A stretch of DNA of 21,901 nucleotides from an uncultured Alphaproteobacteria bacterium (GTDB lineage Bacteria; Pseudomonadota; Alphaproteobacteria; Rhizobiales; Hyphomicrobiaceae): contig CALFEM010000291.1 in assembly GCA_937950105.1 (NCBI GenBank), positions 1-21,901 of the forward strand, given 5' to 3'. The position numbers were made by a program, and so were the translations under genes. This document shows, piece after piece, positions 1 through 8,195 of the stretch. The notes beneath the pieces were generated by a model. It was given only the letters and a program-made list of their open reading frames with translations, did no database searches and had not been told where the DNA came from. How positions within the stretch are numbered: position 1 is the first letter of the stretch; the number at the start of each line of letters is the position of its first letter.

Positions 1-323
1 GGCGGCGTGGCTGCAGGCGCGCCGGCCGGTGCGCCGCCGGTTGCCGGCTGCGACGACGACGCCGGCGCGGTGGTGTCGAGGATCGAGGGCGCCTTCGGCG
101 ACTGGTTGGCGAGGATGGTCAGCAGCAGGCTCGTGACGAAGAACGCAGCCGCCAGCGCCGCCGTGGTGCGCGTCAGCAGGTTGGCCGTGCCGCGTCCGGT
201 GAGGAAGCCGCCACCACCGCCACCGCCGATGCCGAGCGCGCCACCCTCGGAGCGCTGCAGCAGGACGACGCCGACCAGCGCGGCGGCGATCATGAGATGG
301 ATGACGAGAAGTGCGGTGGCCAT
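1..323 (-). CDS. secG: SecG, preprotein translocase subunit (3' end outside window)
   Basis: SecG is the small inner-membrane partner of SecY and SecE in the Sec protein-export channel. The minus-strand frame from the ATG at 323 gives about 107 codons before the window edge. It shows the SecG layout: a first membrane helix (residues about 3-22), the LLQRSEGGALG cytoplasmic motif, a run of eight glycines (33-40) with GFLTGRGTANLLTRTT, a second helix (about 54-71), and an Ala/Pro/Gly-rich C-terminal tail that is still open at base 1. The gene lies downstream of tpiA on the same strand, separated by one small exported-protein gene. The tpiA-secG order is common in alphaproteobacteria, where pyrG often follows; that region is outside the window. 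No strong ribosome binding site is visible, but the start matches the family N-terminus. Confidence 0.93.
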   Translation of the reverse strand, partial: MATALLVIHLMIAAALVGVVLLQRSEGGALGIGGGGGGGFLTGRGTANLLTRTTAALAAAFFVTSLLLTILANQSPKAPSILDTTAPASSSQPATGGAPAGAPAATP

Positions 324-512
324 CGATGCGTATCCCGTAGCAAGTGCGGCGTTGAAATCGCTGAAACGGGGGAAGCGCGAGGATTCGCACCCGGACGACA
401 GCAACCCGGCAGAACGATTGCCGCGCGTCTTACACGATCGCCGCCGCCGTGACCAGCGCGGCCGAATGACCGGCGCGAACGACCTCGCCACAGCCTGCCC
501 TGGTCGTCCGCC

Positions 513-1094
513 TCAAAGCGGCTTGGCCGGGGGCGCAGGCGGGGTGACGGCACCGCTCGCCGAGGGCGGCTTGTAGGCGTCGTCACGGGGCGGCGCGGCC
601 GGAGCGCGCGACGCTGCGGGCCTGGCGGCAGGCGCACGCGCGCCGTCCTTCGGAGTGGCCATGGCCGGCTTTTTCGGACTTTCGGCTTCGGCGCGTTCCG
701 GGCGCGTCGGCGGCGGAACCTTGTCGGGGTCGACGGCAGCCGGCTCGGGTTGCGGTGGCGGCAGCGGCGGTGTCGGAATTTCCTTCATGGCCGGGCGACA
801 GCGGAAGTTGATCTGCTCGCGGAGCGCGATCAGCCGCGCCACGTAGCGGATCTGCTCGGGGCTGAGGTTGGCCCTGCCCCATTCGGCGCCGCGCTCGATG
901 TTGGCGCCGGCGCCGCCGCCTTCGAGCAGCGTCGCCTCACTGCGCAGCACCTCGCAGGTTTCGGGCGGCAAGGGCTCGGCGCGGGCCGGCACGCGGCCGG
1001 ACACCATCGTGACGGCCAGCAGCGCCAGGACGCCACGCGCGAACCGGTGACACCGCGAACCCCACGGCAGCCGTGCAGGAGAACCGAGCGCCAT
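513..1094 (-). CDS. Small exported proline/alanine-rich protein of unknown function
   Basis: I do not recognise a named family. The ORF can be read from a TTG at 1139. I prefer the ATG at 1094 because a GGAG lies six bases before it and the protein then begins with a standard signal peptide: positively charged start, hydrophobic VLALLAVTMVSG, and a likely cut after VPARA. This gives 193 residues. The mature part has one folded-looking segment (about residues 42-100) with two cysteines (CEVLRSEATLLEGGG and INFRCRP), followed by a long low-complexity tail rich in Pro, Ala, Lys and Arg that is probably disordered. It sits between tpiA and secG on the same strand, 105 bases after tpiA, and may be transcribed with both. 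A periplasmic location is inferred. No catalytic motif is visible. Confidence 0.7.
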   Translation of the reverse strand: MALGSPARLPWGSRCHRFARGVLALLAVTMVSGRVPARAEPLPPETCEVLRSEATLLEGGGAGANIERGAEWGRANLSPEQIRYVARLIALREQINFRCRPAMKEIPTPPLPPPQPEPAAVDPDKVPPPTRPERAEAESPKKPAMATPKDGARAPAARPAASRAPAAPPRDDAYKPPSASGAVTPPAPPAKPL

Positions 1095-1199
1095 CCAGGG
1101 CTCCATCTGGCGTTTCAACGGGCTGCCGCGACGCGGCAACGCCGGCCTTGGGACGGCAGGGCGTGTGCGTAGCAGGCATCGACGAAGCGATGAAAGGTG

Positions 1200-1961
1200 T
1201 CACGAAGTATAGGCGCCGACAATCCTCAAGAAATCGTCAGCCTTGAGACTGGCGCCGCCGACCAGCGCACCGTTGACGTGCGCGACGCTCATCAGCTCAC
1301 GGGCATTGTCGGGCTTGACCGAGCCGCCGTAGAGAATACGCATGGCAGCCCCCTCGGCACCGAAGCGTGCCTCGAGGCCGGCGCGAATCGCAGCGTGCAC
1401 CTCGGCGACGTCGGCGGTCGTCGGCGTCAGCCCGGTGCCGATGGCCCACACCGGTTCATAGGCAATGATCGTATCGGCCGCGGTGGCGCCGTCAGGGACG
1501 GATTTGTCGAGTTGTCGGCGCACTACGTCGAGCGTCTGCCCTGCCGCCCGCTGTCCCGCCGTCTCGCCGATGCAGACGATCGCCGCCAGCCCGGCGCGAT
1601 GCGCGGCCTCGGCCTTGGCGCGCACGTGCCGGTCCATTTCGCCGTGATCGGCTCGACGCTCGGAATGGCCGACGATCACCGCGCTCGCCCCGGCATCCTT
1701 GAGCATTTCCGGTGACACGTCGCCCGTATGCGCGCCGTTCGCCGCCGTATGGCAATCCTGCCCGCCGAGTTGCAGCCGCCCGCCTTGCGCCAGCTCCGCC
1801 AATACCATCAGCAGCGTCGCCGGCGGGCAGAGCATGACGTCGGCCGGGCCTTCCGCCGCCGATACGGCTTCCTTGACTTTCAGCGCCTCCTGAAGGGCCG
1901 GCTTCAGGCCGAACATCTTCCAGTTGCCGGCGACGAGCGGACGGATGGCGGGCTGGGTCAT
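1200..1961 (-). CDS. tpiA: Triosephosphate isomerase
   Basis: Converts dihydroxyacetone phosphate to glyceraldehyde 3-phosphate in glycolysis and gluconeogenesis; cytoplasmic TIM barrel. The protein is 253 residues from the ATG at 1961, the usual length for the family. That start is preferred over the longer frame (to 2036) because AGGAG lies eight bases upstream and [16 protein letters not shown] is the normal N-terminus. Catalytic residues are all visible: Asn13 and Lys15 in AGNWKM, His99 in VGHSERR, Glu169 in [11 protein letters not shown], plus the phosphate-gripping loop 6 after it and [11 protein letters not shown] near residue 209. It is the first gene of a minus-strand run leading to secG and diverges from the ppiD-like gene. 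Nothing unusual is seen. Confidence 0.97.
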   Translation of the reverse strand: MTQPAIRPLVAGNWKMFGLKPALQEALKVKEAVSAAEGPADVMLCPPATLLMVLAELAQGGRLQLGGQDCHTAANGAHTGDVSPEMLKDAGASAVIVGHSERRADHGEMDRHVRAKAEAAHRAGLAAIVCIGETAGQRAAGQTLDVVRRQLDKSVPDGATAADTIIAYEPVWAIGTGLTPTTADVAEVHAAIRAGLEARFGAEGAAMRILYGGSVKPDNARELMSVAHVNGALVGGASLKADDFLRIVGAYTS

Positions 1962-2345
1962 GGGCGGTGCTCCTGATAGTGGCGGGGAAAGCCGGGCGAT
2001 CGCGCCTTGCGGCAGGTCGGGGACACGGCGGACCACGGCATCTCCCGGCGTAGCGCACGCTCCGCACGCGCCCCGCGGTTGACCGTTCCGGCCGACTTCC
2101 CGATTTGCCCCTCGATCGCCCCGACGGCGGCAACGGACGAACCGCTGCCCTTGCTTTCCCCCTCCGGCTGCGCTTCATATGGGCGCTACATAGCATAGCC
2201 CTCCGCCATCAGCGCACGGGGGTTCGACGAAACGAGATGCGGCGAATTGTGGTGGCGGCGGCGAACGCGCCCCCGGTGCGCCGCGGGCCCGGCGTTTGCG
2301 CCTCCCGGCGCGAGTTCGCCGCAAACAAGTGGAAGACCTTACCGT
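1962..2345. other. Divergent intergenic region, tpiA / ppiD
   Basis: This 384-base gap must hold the promoters of tpiA (minus) and the ppiD-like gene (plus). The least GC-rich patch is at about 2176-2200 and carries short TAT-containing words on both strands. A weak plus-strand promoter-like pair is TTGCTT near 2152 and TCATAT near 2176 with 18 bases between them. I see no terminator, RNA gene or convincing ORF. Frames crossing the gap have shadow-like composition. Confidence 0.35.
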
Positions 2346-4238
2346 ATGCTCGAAGCCATGCGCCGTGGTGCCCAGGGATGGGTGGCCAAAGTCCTGTTCG
2401 CGATCCTCATCCTGAGCTTCGCCGTGTGGGGCATCGCCGACGTCTTCACCGGCGGCAGCCGCACGAGCCTCGCCAAGGTCGGCGATACCGAGATCACGCC
2501 GGACGACTTCCAGCGCGCCTTCCAAAGCGAGCTCAACGCCATCTCGCAGCAGGCCGGCCGCCGCATCACCGCCGAGCAGGCGCGTACCTTCGGCCTCGAC
2601 GACCGCGTCATGCAGCGTCTCGTCGGCGGCGCCGCCATCGACAGCCACGTCAACGAGCTGAACCTCGCGCTGTCCGACGAAGCCCTGATCGAGGGTATGA
2701 AAACCGACCCCGCCTTCTTCGGCGCCGACGGCAAGTATTCGAGGAGCGCCGTCGAAAGCATCATGAACCAGCTCAACCTCTCGGAGCGCGGCTTCCTGCA
2801 CCTGCGCCGCAAGGAGGAACTGCGCCAGCAACTGACCGGCGCCATGATCGCCGGCATCACCCCGCCCGCCCCGCTGATCGAGGCGATCCACGCCTGGCGC
2901 GAGGAGAAGCGCACCATCGGCTACGTGCGCATCGACCCCGACAAGGCCGGCCAGATCGCCGCCGCCGACGATGCCAGGCTGAAAGAGACCTACGAGGCCA
3001 ACAAGGCGAGCTTCGTCACGCCGGAGTTGCGCAAGCTCGCCGTGCTGATCCTGTCGATGGACGCGGTCAAGGCCGCGGTGCCCGTCTCCGACGAGGAGAT
3101 CAAGGCGGCCTACGAGCAGGAGAAGGCGATCTACGACACGCCCGAGAAGCGGCGCATCCAGCAGATCGCCTTCAAGGACAAGGCGGCCGCCGAGGCGGCC
3201 AAGAAGGCCATCGCCGGCGGCAAGAGCTTCGTCGATGCCGCCAAGGAGGCCGGAGCCAAGGAGAGCGACATCGATCTCGGCGTTCTGACGCGCAGCCAGA
3301 TCATCGACCCGAAGATCGCCGACGCCGCCTTCGCGCTCGCCAAGGATGCCATCTCCGATCCGGTCGAAGGCCGCTTCGCCACCGTGCTGGTGCGCGTCAC
3401 CGCCATCGAGCCCGGCACCACCAAGACGCTCGACGACGTCAAGGCGCAGGTACGCGACAAGCTGGCGAGCGAGAAGGCGCGCCTCGAAGTGCACAAGCTG
3501 CACGACGAGGTCGACGACGGCCGCTCCGGCGGCAAGACCCTGCAGCAGATCGGCGAGGCCCTGAAGCTGCGCTTCGTCGACATTGCCGAGACCGACAAGA
3601 ACAACCGGACCACAGCTGGCAAGCCGGCGCTCGAGGCGGCCGACGCCGAACAGATCATCGCCGCGGGCTTCGACGCCCAGGTCGGCGTCGAGCGCGAAGC
3701 CGTCGAACTGGCGGATGGCAGCTACGCGTGGGTCGATGCGCTGGCGGTGACGCCACCGCAGCAGAAGCCGCTCGATGCCGTCAAGGACGAGGTGGCCAAG
3801 CTCTATCAGAAGACCGAGCGCCAGCGGCTGATCCGCGCTCTCGCCGACAAACTGGTTGCGCGCCTGCGCAACGGTGAGACGCTCGCGGCCATTTCCGGCG
3901 ATGCCGGCGGCAAGGTCGAGACGACTGCACCCGTCACGCGCAACACGACGCCGCAGGGCCTCGCGCGCGGTGCCATCGCGCAGGCGTTCGCACTGCCGAA
4001 GGGCGGCGCCGGTTCGACCGACAGCCCGGACCAGACCTCGCGCACCGTGTTCGTGGTCGAGGACATCGTCAAGGCGGGCGAGCCGACCAAGGAGCAGCGC
4101 GACGTGATCGTGCGCGAACTCGACCAGGATATGCAGAACGATCTCGTGCTCGGCTACGTCACCAGCATGCAGAAGCGGCTCGGCGTCAGCATCGACAAGG
4201 CGCAGCTCGACCGGCTGACCGGCGGCGGCGGCAGCTGA
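2346..4238 (+). CDS. ppiD: PpiD/SurA-like peptidyl-prolyl isomerase (periplasmic foldase)
   Basis: A membrane-anchored chaperone of the PpiD type, helping exported proteins fold as they leave the Sec channel. The protein is 630 residues from the ATG at 2346; a second ATG at 2358 is possible. The chosen start gives MLEAMRRGAQGWVAKVLF, a short charged segment before one membrane helix (about residues 14-34, LFAILILSFAVWGIADVF), as in alphaproteobacterial PpiD-like proteins. Residues about 36-190 match the SurA-N-like chaperone part. Residues about 225-360 hold the parvulin-like domain (RRIQQIAFKDKAAAEAAKKAI, then FVDAAKEAG and the DLGVLTRSQI stretch). The C-terminal third is helical and charged. 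Parvulin catalytic residues are often lost in PpiD, so isomerase activity is uncertain. trpE follows after 74 bases on the same strand. Gene symbol is by family, not proven orthology. Confidence 0.88.
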   Translation: MLEAMRRGAQGWVAKVLFAILILSFAVWGIADVFTGGSRTSLAKVGDTEITPDDFQRAFQSELNAISQQAGRRITAEQARTFGLDDRVMQRLVGGAAIDSHVNELNLALSDEALIEGMKTDPAFFGADGKYSRSAVESIMNQLNLSERGFLHLRRKEELRQQLTGAMIAGITPPAPLIEAIHAWREEKRTIGYVRIDPDKAGQIAAADDARLKETYEANKASFVTPELRKLAVLILSMDAVKAAVPVSDEEIKAAYEQEKAIYDTPEKRRIQQIAFKDKAAAEAAKKAIAGGKSFVDAAKEAGAKESDIDLGVLTRSQIIDPKIADAAFALAKDAISDPVEGRFATVLVRVTAIEPGTTKTLDDVKAQVRDKLASEKARLEVHKLHDEVDDGRSGGKTLQQIGEALKLRFVDIAETDKNNRTTAGKPALEAADAEQIIAAGFDAQVGVEREAVELADGSYAWVDALAVTPPQQKPLDAVKDEVAKLYQKTERQRLIRALADKLVARLRNGETLAAISGDAGGKVETTAPVTRNTTPQGLARGAIAQAFALPKGGAGSTDSPDQTSRTVFVVEDIVKAGEPTKEQRDVIVRELDQDMQNDLVLGYVTSMQKRLGVSIDKAQLDRLTGGGGS

Positions 4239-4312
4239 TCGCCACGGCCCTGGCCCGCCAGACCGACAGAGACAGACGACGACGACCGACGGCCAACCGA
4301 GCGAGACGCCCC

Positions 4313-5887
4313 GTGACCACGCCGCAAACGATCCCGCCGAGCATCGAGGCGACACCAGCGCTCGTTGACTTTTCGGACCTCTATGATCGCGGCGCCGTGC
4401 AGGTCGTGGCGACGAAGCTGGTCGCCGATCTCGAGACGCCGGTTTCCGCTTATCTGAAGCTCAAGACCCAGCGTTCGCCGAGCTTCCTGCTCGAGTCGGT
4501 CGAAGGCGGCGCGGTACGCGGGCGCTATTCTATCATCGGTCTCAGACCCGACATCATCTGGCGCGCCTCCGGCGACACCGCCGAGATCGACCGTGACGCC
4601 CTTTCGGGACGCGGGCGCTTCACACGCGAGGAGAAGCCGGCACTCGCCTCGCTGCGGGCTCTGCTGGACGAAAGCCGCATCGAACTCGCCGACGCGCTGC
4701 CGCCGATGGCCGCGGGCGTCTTCGGCTACATGGGCTACGACACCATTCGCCTGATCGAGCGGCTGCCGAACACGCCGCCGGATGATCTCGGCGTGCCGGA
4801 TTCGATCCTCGTGCGCCCGACCGTGATGGTGATCTTCGACGCGGTGAAGGACGAGATGACGGTGACGACGCCGGTGCGGCCGGTGCCGGGCCTCTCCGCC
4901 GCCGACGCTTACGCGGCCGCGCTGGCACGTCTCGCCGAGGTGGTCGCCGAACTCGATGCGCCGCTCGCGCATTCCGATCGCGCCGCCGTCGACGTTGCAG
5001 CTCTCGACGAACCGCAGTCGAACACGACGCCGGCCGAATACCTCGCCATGGTGGCGCGCGCCAAGGAGTACATCCGCGCCGGCGATATCTTCCAGGTGGT
5101 GCTGTCGCAGCGCTTCTCGGCGCCGTTCACGCTGCCGGCATTCGCGCTCTACCGGGCCTTGCGCCGCCTCAATCCGTCGCCGTTCCTCTATCACCTCGAC
5201 TTCGGCGATTTCGCGCTGGTCGGCTCCAGTCCCGAGATCCTTGTGCGCGTGAGGAAGGGCGAGGTCACCATACGCCCGATCGCCGGCACGGCGCGGCGCG
5301 GCGCCACCCGCAGCGAGGATCAGGCGCTCGCGGAAGCGCTGCTCGCCGACCCGAAGGAGCGCGCCGAGCACCTGATGCTGCTCGACCTCGGCCGCAATGA
5401 CGTCGGCCGCGTCGCCGAGATCGGTTCGGTGCGCGTCACCGACCAGTTCGTCATCGAGCGCTACAGCCACGTCATGCACATCGTCTCGAACGTGATCGGC
5501 CGCCTCGCCGCGCCGAACGACACGGTCGATGCGTTGATGGCCGGCTTCCCGGCCGGCACCGTCTCGGGCGCGCCGAAGGTGCGCGCCATGGAGGTCATCG
5601 ACGAACTCGAAAAAGAGAAGCGCGGCCTCTACGCCGGCTGCGTCGGCTATTTCGCCGCCGACGGCGAGATGGACACCTGCATCGTGCTCAGAACCGCGCT
5701 GGTGAAGGACGGTCGCGTGTATGTGCAGGCGGGCGCCGGCGTCGTCTACGACTCGATCCCCGAGAACGAGCAGCAGGAGTGCATCAACAAGGCCAAGGCC
5801 GTGGTGCGCGCCGCCGAGGAAGCCGTCCGCTTCGCCAGCCGCGGCGCCGCACGCAAGACAAGCGGCAACGGCGGCGCCTGGAGCTGA
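4313..5887 (+). CDS. trpE: Anthranilate synthase component I
   Basis: Makes anthranilate from chorismate, the first committed step of tryptophan synthesis, working with a glutamine amidotransferase subunit (TrpG). The product is 524 residues from a GTG at 4313; no better start is visible and the site before it (GAGCGAGACG) is weak. The N-terminal domain contains the LLES motif (residues 59-62), part of the tryptophan feedback-inhibition site, followed by RYSIIG. The C-terminal chorismate-binding domain shows PSPFLYHLDFG, PIAGTARRG, LLDLGRNDVGRVA, VMHIVSNVIG, AGTVSGAPKVRAMEVID and GAGVVYDSIPENEQQEC. It has no fused TrpG domain and no trpG, trpD or trpC is next to it in this window. The 74-base gap before it has no run of Trp codons, so leader-peptide attenuation directly upstream is not supported. 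Probably cotranscribed with the ppiD-like gene. Confidence 0.97.
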   Translation: MTTPQTIPPSIEATPALVDFSDLYDRGAVQVVATKLVADLETPVSAYLKLKTQRSPSFLLESVEGGAVRGRYSIIGLRPDIIWRASGDTAEIDRDALSGRGRFTREEKPALASLRALLDESRIELADALPPMAAGVFGYMGYDTIRLIERLPNTPPDDLGVPDSILVRPTVMVIFDAVKDEMTVTTPVRPVPGLSAADAYAAALARLAEVVAELDAPLAHSDRAAVDVAALDEPQSNTTPAEYLAMVARAKEYIRAGDIFQVVLSQRFSAPFTLPAFALYRALRRLNPSPFLYHLDFGDFALVGSSPEILVRVRKGEVTIRPIAGTARRGATRSEDQALAEALLADPKERAEHLMLLDLGRNDVGRVAEIGSVRVTDQFVIERYSHVMHIVSNVIGRLAAPNDTVDALMAGFPAGTVSGAPKVRAMEVIDELEKEKRGLYAGCVGYFAADGEMDTCIVLRTALVKDGRVYVQAGAGVVYDSIPENEQQECINKAKAVVRAAEEAVRFASRGAARKTSGNGGAWS

Positions 5888-5979
5888 CGTAGCTCCTCAC
5901 CTCGAGAACCGCTGCGAGACTATGACGCGAGACCGGCGTAACGTGCCCTCGCGACAACGGCAGGATCCGGGAGGCAGCG

Positions 5980-6978
5980 ATGGCGGGCGGCGGCGGGGTT
6001 ATCGCGGACATTCTCGGCTGGCTCAGGGGCATGCTGACCGGCGACCTCGGCGACACGCGTCGTGGCAAAGGCAATGGCCGCATCGACACGCGCGGCGTCG
6101 CCATCGACGAGATCGCCGACGGTGAGGGGCCCGCGTGGGGCACGCTTTCGGGGCTCACCGCGCACAGAAGCGATCCGCGCCTGCTCTATGCCGTCGCCGA
6201 CAAGGACTCGCCCCCCGCCCGCATTCTCGAGATCGACGCGCACGCGCGCCCGCCGCGCGTCGTGCGCCAGATCACCATCACGACGCCCGCCGAGGTCGAG
6301 CGGCTCGACCTCGAGGCGGTCTCGATCAAACGCGACGGCGGCTTCTGGCTCGCGTCCGAAGGTGGTGACTTCGACGAACCGGCGAACCTGCTGCTCGAAT
6401 GCGACGCGCACGGTAACGTCACCGCCACGCATCGTCTGCCGCTGACCATTTCACACCGCGTGATGGACAAGGGGCTCGAAGGCATCGCCTGCGTCGAAAC
6501 CGGAGGGACGACGCGCGTCTATGCGGCCTTGCAGGGCGCGCTCGCCGGCGATGCGATCAACCTGACGCGCATCGGCGCGCTCGATCCCGCAAGCGGCGAC
6601 TGGCGCTTCTGGCACTACCCGCTCGATACCGCGCGCGACGGTGACCCGACCGGCGTGAGCGAATTGCTGCATCTCGAGGGCCGACGCTTCGCGGCCATCG
6701 AGCGCGACGGCAAGGGCGGGCGCAACTCCATCAAGTGGCTGACCACGTTCACACTCGACGGCGACGGCGCGCCGCCCGACGAACAACCGCCGCTCGTCAC
6801 AAAGCGCATCGCCTTCGATCTGGTGCCGCTGTTCCTCGATCGCGACATGAAAGTCGAGAAGGAGATCGAAGGGCTCGCCGTTGCCGCCGACGGGCAGGTC
6901 TACGTCATCAACGACAACGACAGCGAGCGGGCGTCGCTGCTGATCCGGCTCGGCCACGCCGACAACGTCTTCGGTTGA
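5980..6978 (+). CDS. Esterase-like activity of phytase family protein
   Basis: The protein (332 residues) fits the phytase-like / esterase-like beta-propeller family (PF13449 type). Recognisable parts are GLTAHRSDPRLLYAVADKDS (residues about 58-77), LDLEAVSIKRDGGFWLASEGG (about 109-129), MDKGLEGIACVETGG (162-176), GVSELLHLEGRRFAAIERD (225-243) and KEIEGLAVAADGQVYVINDND (294-314). The acidic Glu residues in EAVS, SEGG and GLEG are the family's usual conserved positions. The start is well supported: GGGAGG sits five bases before the ATG at 5980. Most family members are exported, but this N-terminus (MAGGGGVIADILGWLRGM) does not look like a cleavable signal peptide, so location is unclear. Substrate is unknown. 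The gene follows trpE by 92 bases and converges with the PsiE-like gene. Confidence 0.8.
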   Translation: MAGGGGVIADILGWLRGMLTGDLGDTRRGKGNGRIDTRGVAIDEIADGEGPAWGTLSGLTAHRSDPRLLYAVADKDSPPARILEIDAHARPPRVVRQITITTPAEVERLDLEAVSIKRDGGFWLASEGGDFDEPANLLLECDAHGNVTATHRLPLTISHRVMDKGLEGIACVETGGTTRVYAALQGALAGDAINLTRIGALDPASGDWRFWHYPLDTARDGDPTGVSELLHLEGRRFAAIERDGKGGRNSIKWLTTFTLDGDGAPPDEQPPLVTKRIAFDLVPLFLDRDMKVEKEIEGLAVAADGQVYVINDNDSERASLLIRLGHADNVFG

Positions 6979-6993
6979 GCAGAACGGCGCCTG

Positions 6994-7473
6994 TCACGGC
7001 GATGGCTTGAAGCTCAACGCATAGCGCACGATCAGATACATCACACCGAGCAGAACGGCCGAGCCGACCCAGAGGATGAATTCCTGCGGACTGGGCAGCG
7101 TCGACTGCACCGGCATGGTGATGAGCTTGCGCAGGATGACGACGATCGCCACCTCGACGAACGTGTCGACGGTCAGCGGATGCCCGCGTAGATAGCGGAT
7201 CTCGGCGGTAATCAGCGCGGACACCGTCCACAGCAGCATCAGCGAGCCGAGACCGTGCAGAAAGCCCTGCGCCATGTTCTCATGGCCGAAGCTCTTGATG
7301 ACGTCGTCGAAGAACAGCCACGTGAACAGCATGACCGATGCTGCGAGAGCAAGGCCGAGGACGAGATGTGCGAAACCGTTCACCCACGCCATGGCGAGCA
7401 GCGCGAAGCGGTTGATGCGGCGGAACACCTCCGGCAGCGACTTGTCCTCGGGCAGGCCGTTCGTATCCATCAT
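6994..7473 (-). CDS. PsiE-like phosphate-starvation-inducible membrane protein
   Basis: A 159-residue inner-membrane protein of the PsiE family (PF06146 type), whose biochemical role is unknown. The ATG at 7473 is chosen because AGGAG lies nine bases upstream; the longer frame to 7641 would overlap the divergent phosphatase gene. Four hydrophobic segments are seen: about residues 34-56, 72-92, 104-121 and 132-152. Family-like stretches are FDDVIKSFGHEN, TAEIRYLRGHPLTVDTFVEVA and VVILRKLITM. The conserved charged residues between helices 2 and 3 (EIRYLRGHP) are present. It converges on the phytase-like gene (15 bases apart) and diverges from the SixA-like gene across a 131-base gap. No Pho box was identified, so phosphate control is only a family expectation. 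Confidence 0.82.
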   Translation of the reverse strand: MMDTNGLPEDKSLPEVFRRINRFALLAMAWVNGFAHLVLGLALAASVMLFTWLFFDDVIKSFGHENMAQGFLHGLGSLMLLWTVSALITAEIRYLRGHPLTVDTFVEVAIVVILRKLITMPVQSTLPSPQEFILWVGSAVLLGVMYLIVRYALSFKPSP

Positions 7474-7604
7474 CGCGGAGCACTCCTGTAGCCGTTCGCA
7501 TCTTCTGGCACGAGGGCAGCGTTGCGGCCAACGCGCGAGATCAAATCGAACCCGCAGCCACACGCCGCCTTGACAGACCCGCCCGCCGCGACGACGTTGC
7601 CGGC

Positions 7605-8123
7605 ATGCTGAACCTTCTCCTTCTGCGACACGCCAAATCAAGCTGGAACGAGCCCGGCCAGGACGATTTCGACCGGCCGCTCAACAAGCGCGGCACCAAG
7701 GCCGCCGCCGCGATCGGCCAGCACCTCGACGAAGCGGGTCTCGCCCCGGGTCTCGTGCTCTGCTCGACGGCCGTGCGCACGCGCGCGACCTTGACGCTGG
7801 TCCTGCGTGAGATCGAGGGCACGGCACCGGCCGTCGTGTTCGACGACGAGCTCTATCTCGCCGAGCCGGAGACGATCCTGGCGAAGGTCCGCGCCGTCGA
7901 TCCGCAGCACACGACGGTGCTGGTGATCGGCCACAACCCGGGCATGCACGCGCTGGCGTTGGAACTCGCCGGCGCCGGTCCGCGCGAGATGCTCGCCGAA
8001 CTCGCCATGCAGTTCCCGACCGCGGCGCTCGCGCACCTCTCGTTCACGGCGGCCGACTGGAGCACGATTCTCCCCGCGTCGGGCACGCTCGTGAACTTCG
8101 TGCTGCCACGCCGCCTCGACTGA
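7605..8123 (+). CDS. SixA-like histidine phosphatase
   Basis: A 172-residue cytoplasmic protein of the histidine phosphatase (phosphoglycerate-mutase-like) superfamily, SixA branch, which removes phosphate from phosphohistidine proteins. The catalytic motif LLLLRHAKSSW carries Arg8 and His9. The second core positions are Arg58 in CSTAVRTRAT and His110 in VLVIGHNPGMH. Glu87 in LYLAEPETIL is in the place of the family's acid. Length is typical of SixA (about 160-180). The ATG at 7605 gives the expected N-terminus, although no clear ribosome binding site precedes it. True substrate is not shown by the sequence; other small RHG-family phosphatases are possible. The gene ends just before a strong hairpin that separates it from the convergent decarboxylase gene. 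Confidence 0.88.
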   Translation: MLNLLLLRHAKSSWNEPGQDDFDRPLNKRGTKAAAAIGQHLDEAGLAPGLVLCSTAVRTRATLTLVLREIEGTAPAVVFDDELYLAEPETILAKVRAVDPQHTTVLVIGHNPGMHALALELAGAGPREMLAELAMQFPTAALAHLSFTAADWSTILPASGTLVNFVLPRRLD

Positions 8124-8139
8124 TCCGCGCATATGACAA

Positions 8140-8163
8140 CGCCGGCGGCAGGTGCCGCCGGCG
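8140..8163. terminator. Strong hairpin between convergent genes
   Basis: A perfect 11-base stem (8140-8150 with 8153-8163) with a two-base GG centre lies in the 72-base gap between the phosphatase (plus) and the decarboxylase (minus). On the plus strand it is followed by CTTTC, on the minus strand by TTGTC, so the T tracts are weak. Position and symmetry suggest a shared two-way terminator, possibly Rho-assisted. Confidence 0.6.
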
Positions 8164-8195
8164 CTTTCAGTTCGTGGGCATCGCGCCGCGCGCGC

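Noticed and set aside
7..576. Plus-strand 189-residue frame over the secG region
   Set aside because: Pro/Arg-rich shadow of the secG strand, which has a clear SecG translation.
4239..4312. Tryptophan leader peptide for attenuation
   Set aside because: No short frame with tandem Trp codons and no terminator hairpin in the gap.
2175..4355. Minus-strand 726-residue frame opposite the ppiD-like gene
   Set aside because: Long only because of high GC; the plus strand has recognised domains and the antisense protein has repetitive Leu/Gly/Asp-Val composition typical of shadows.
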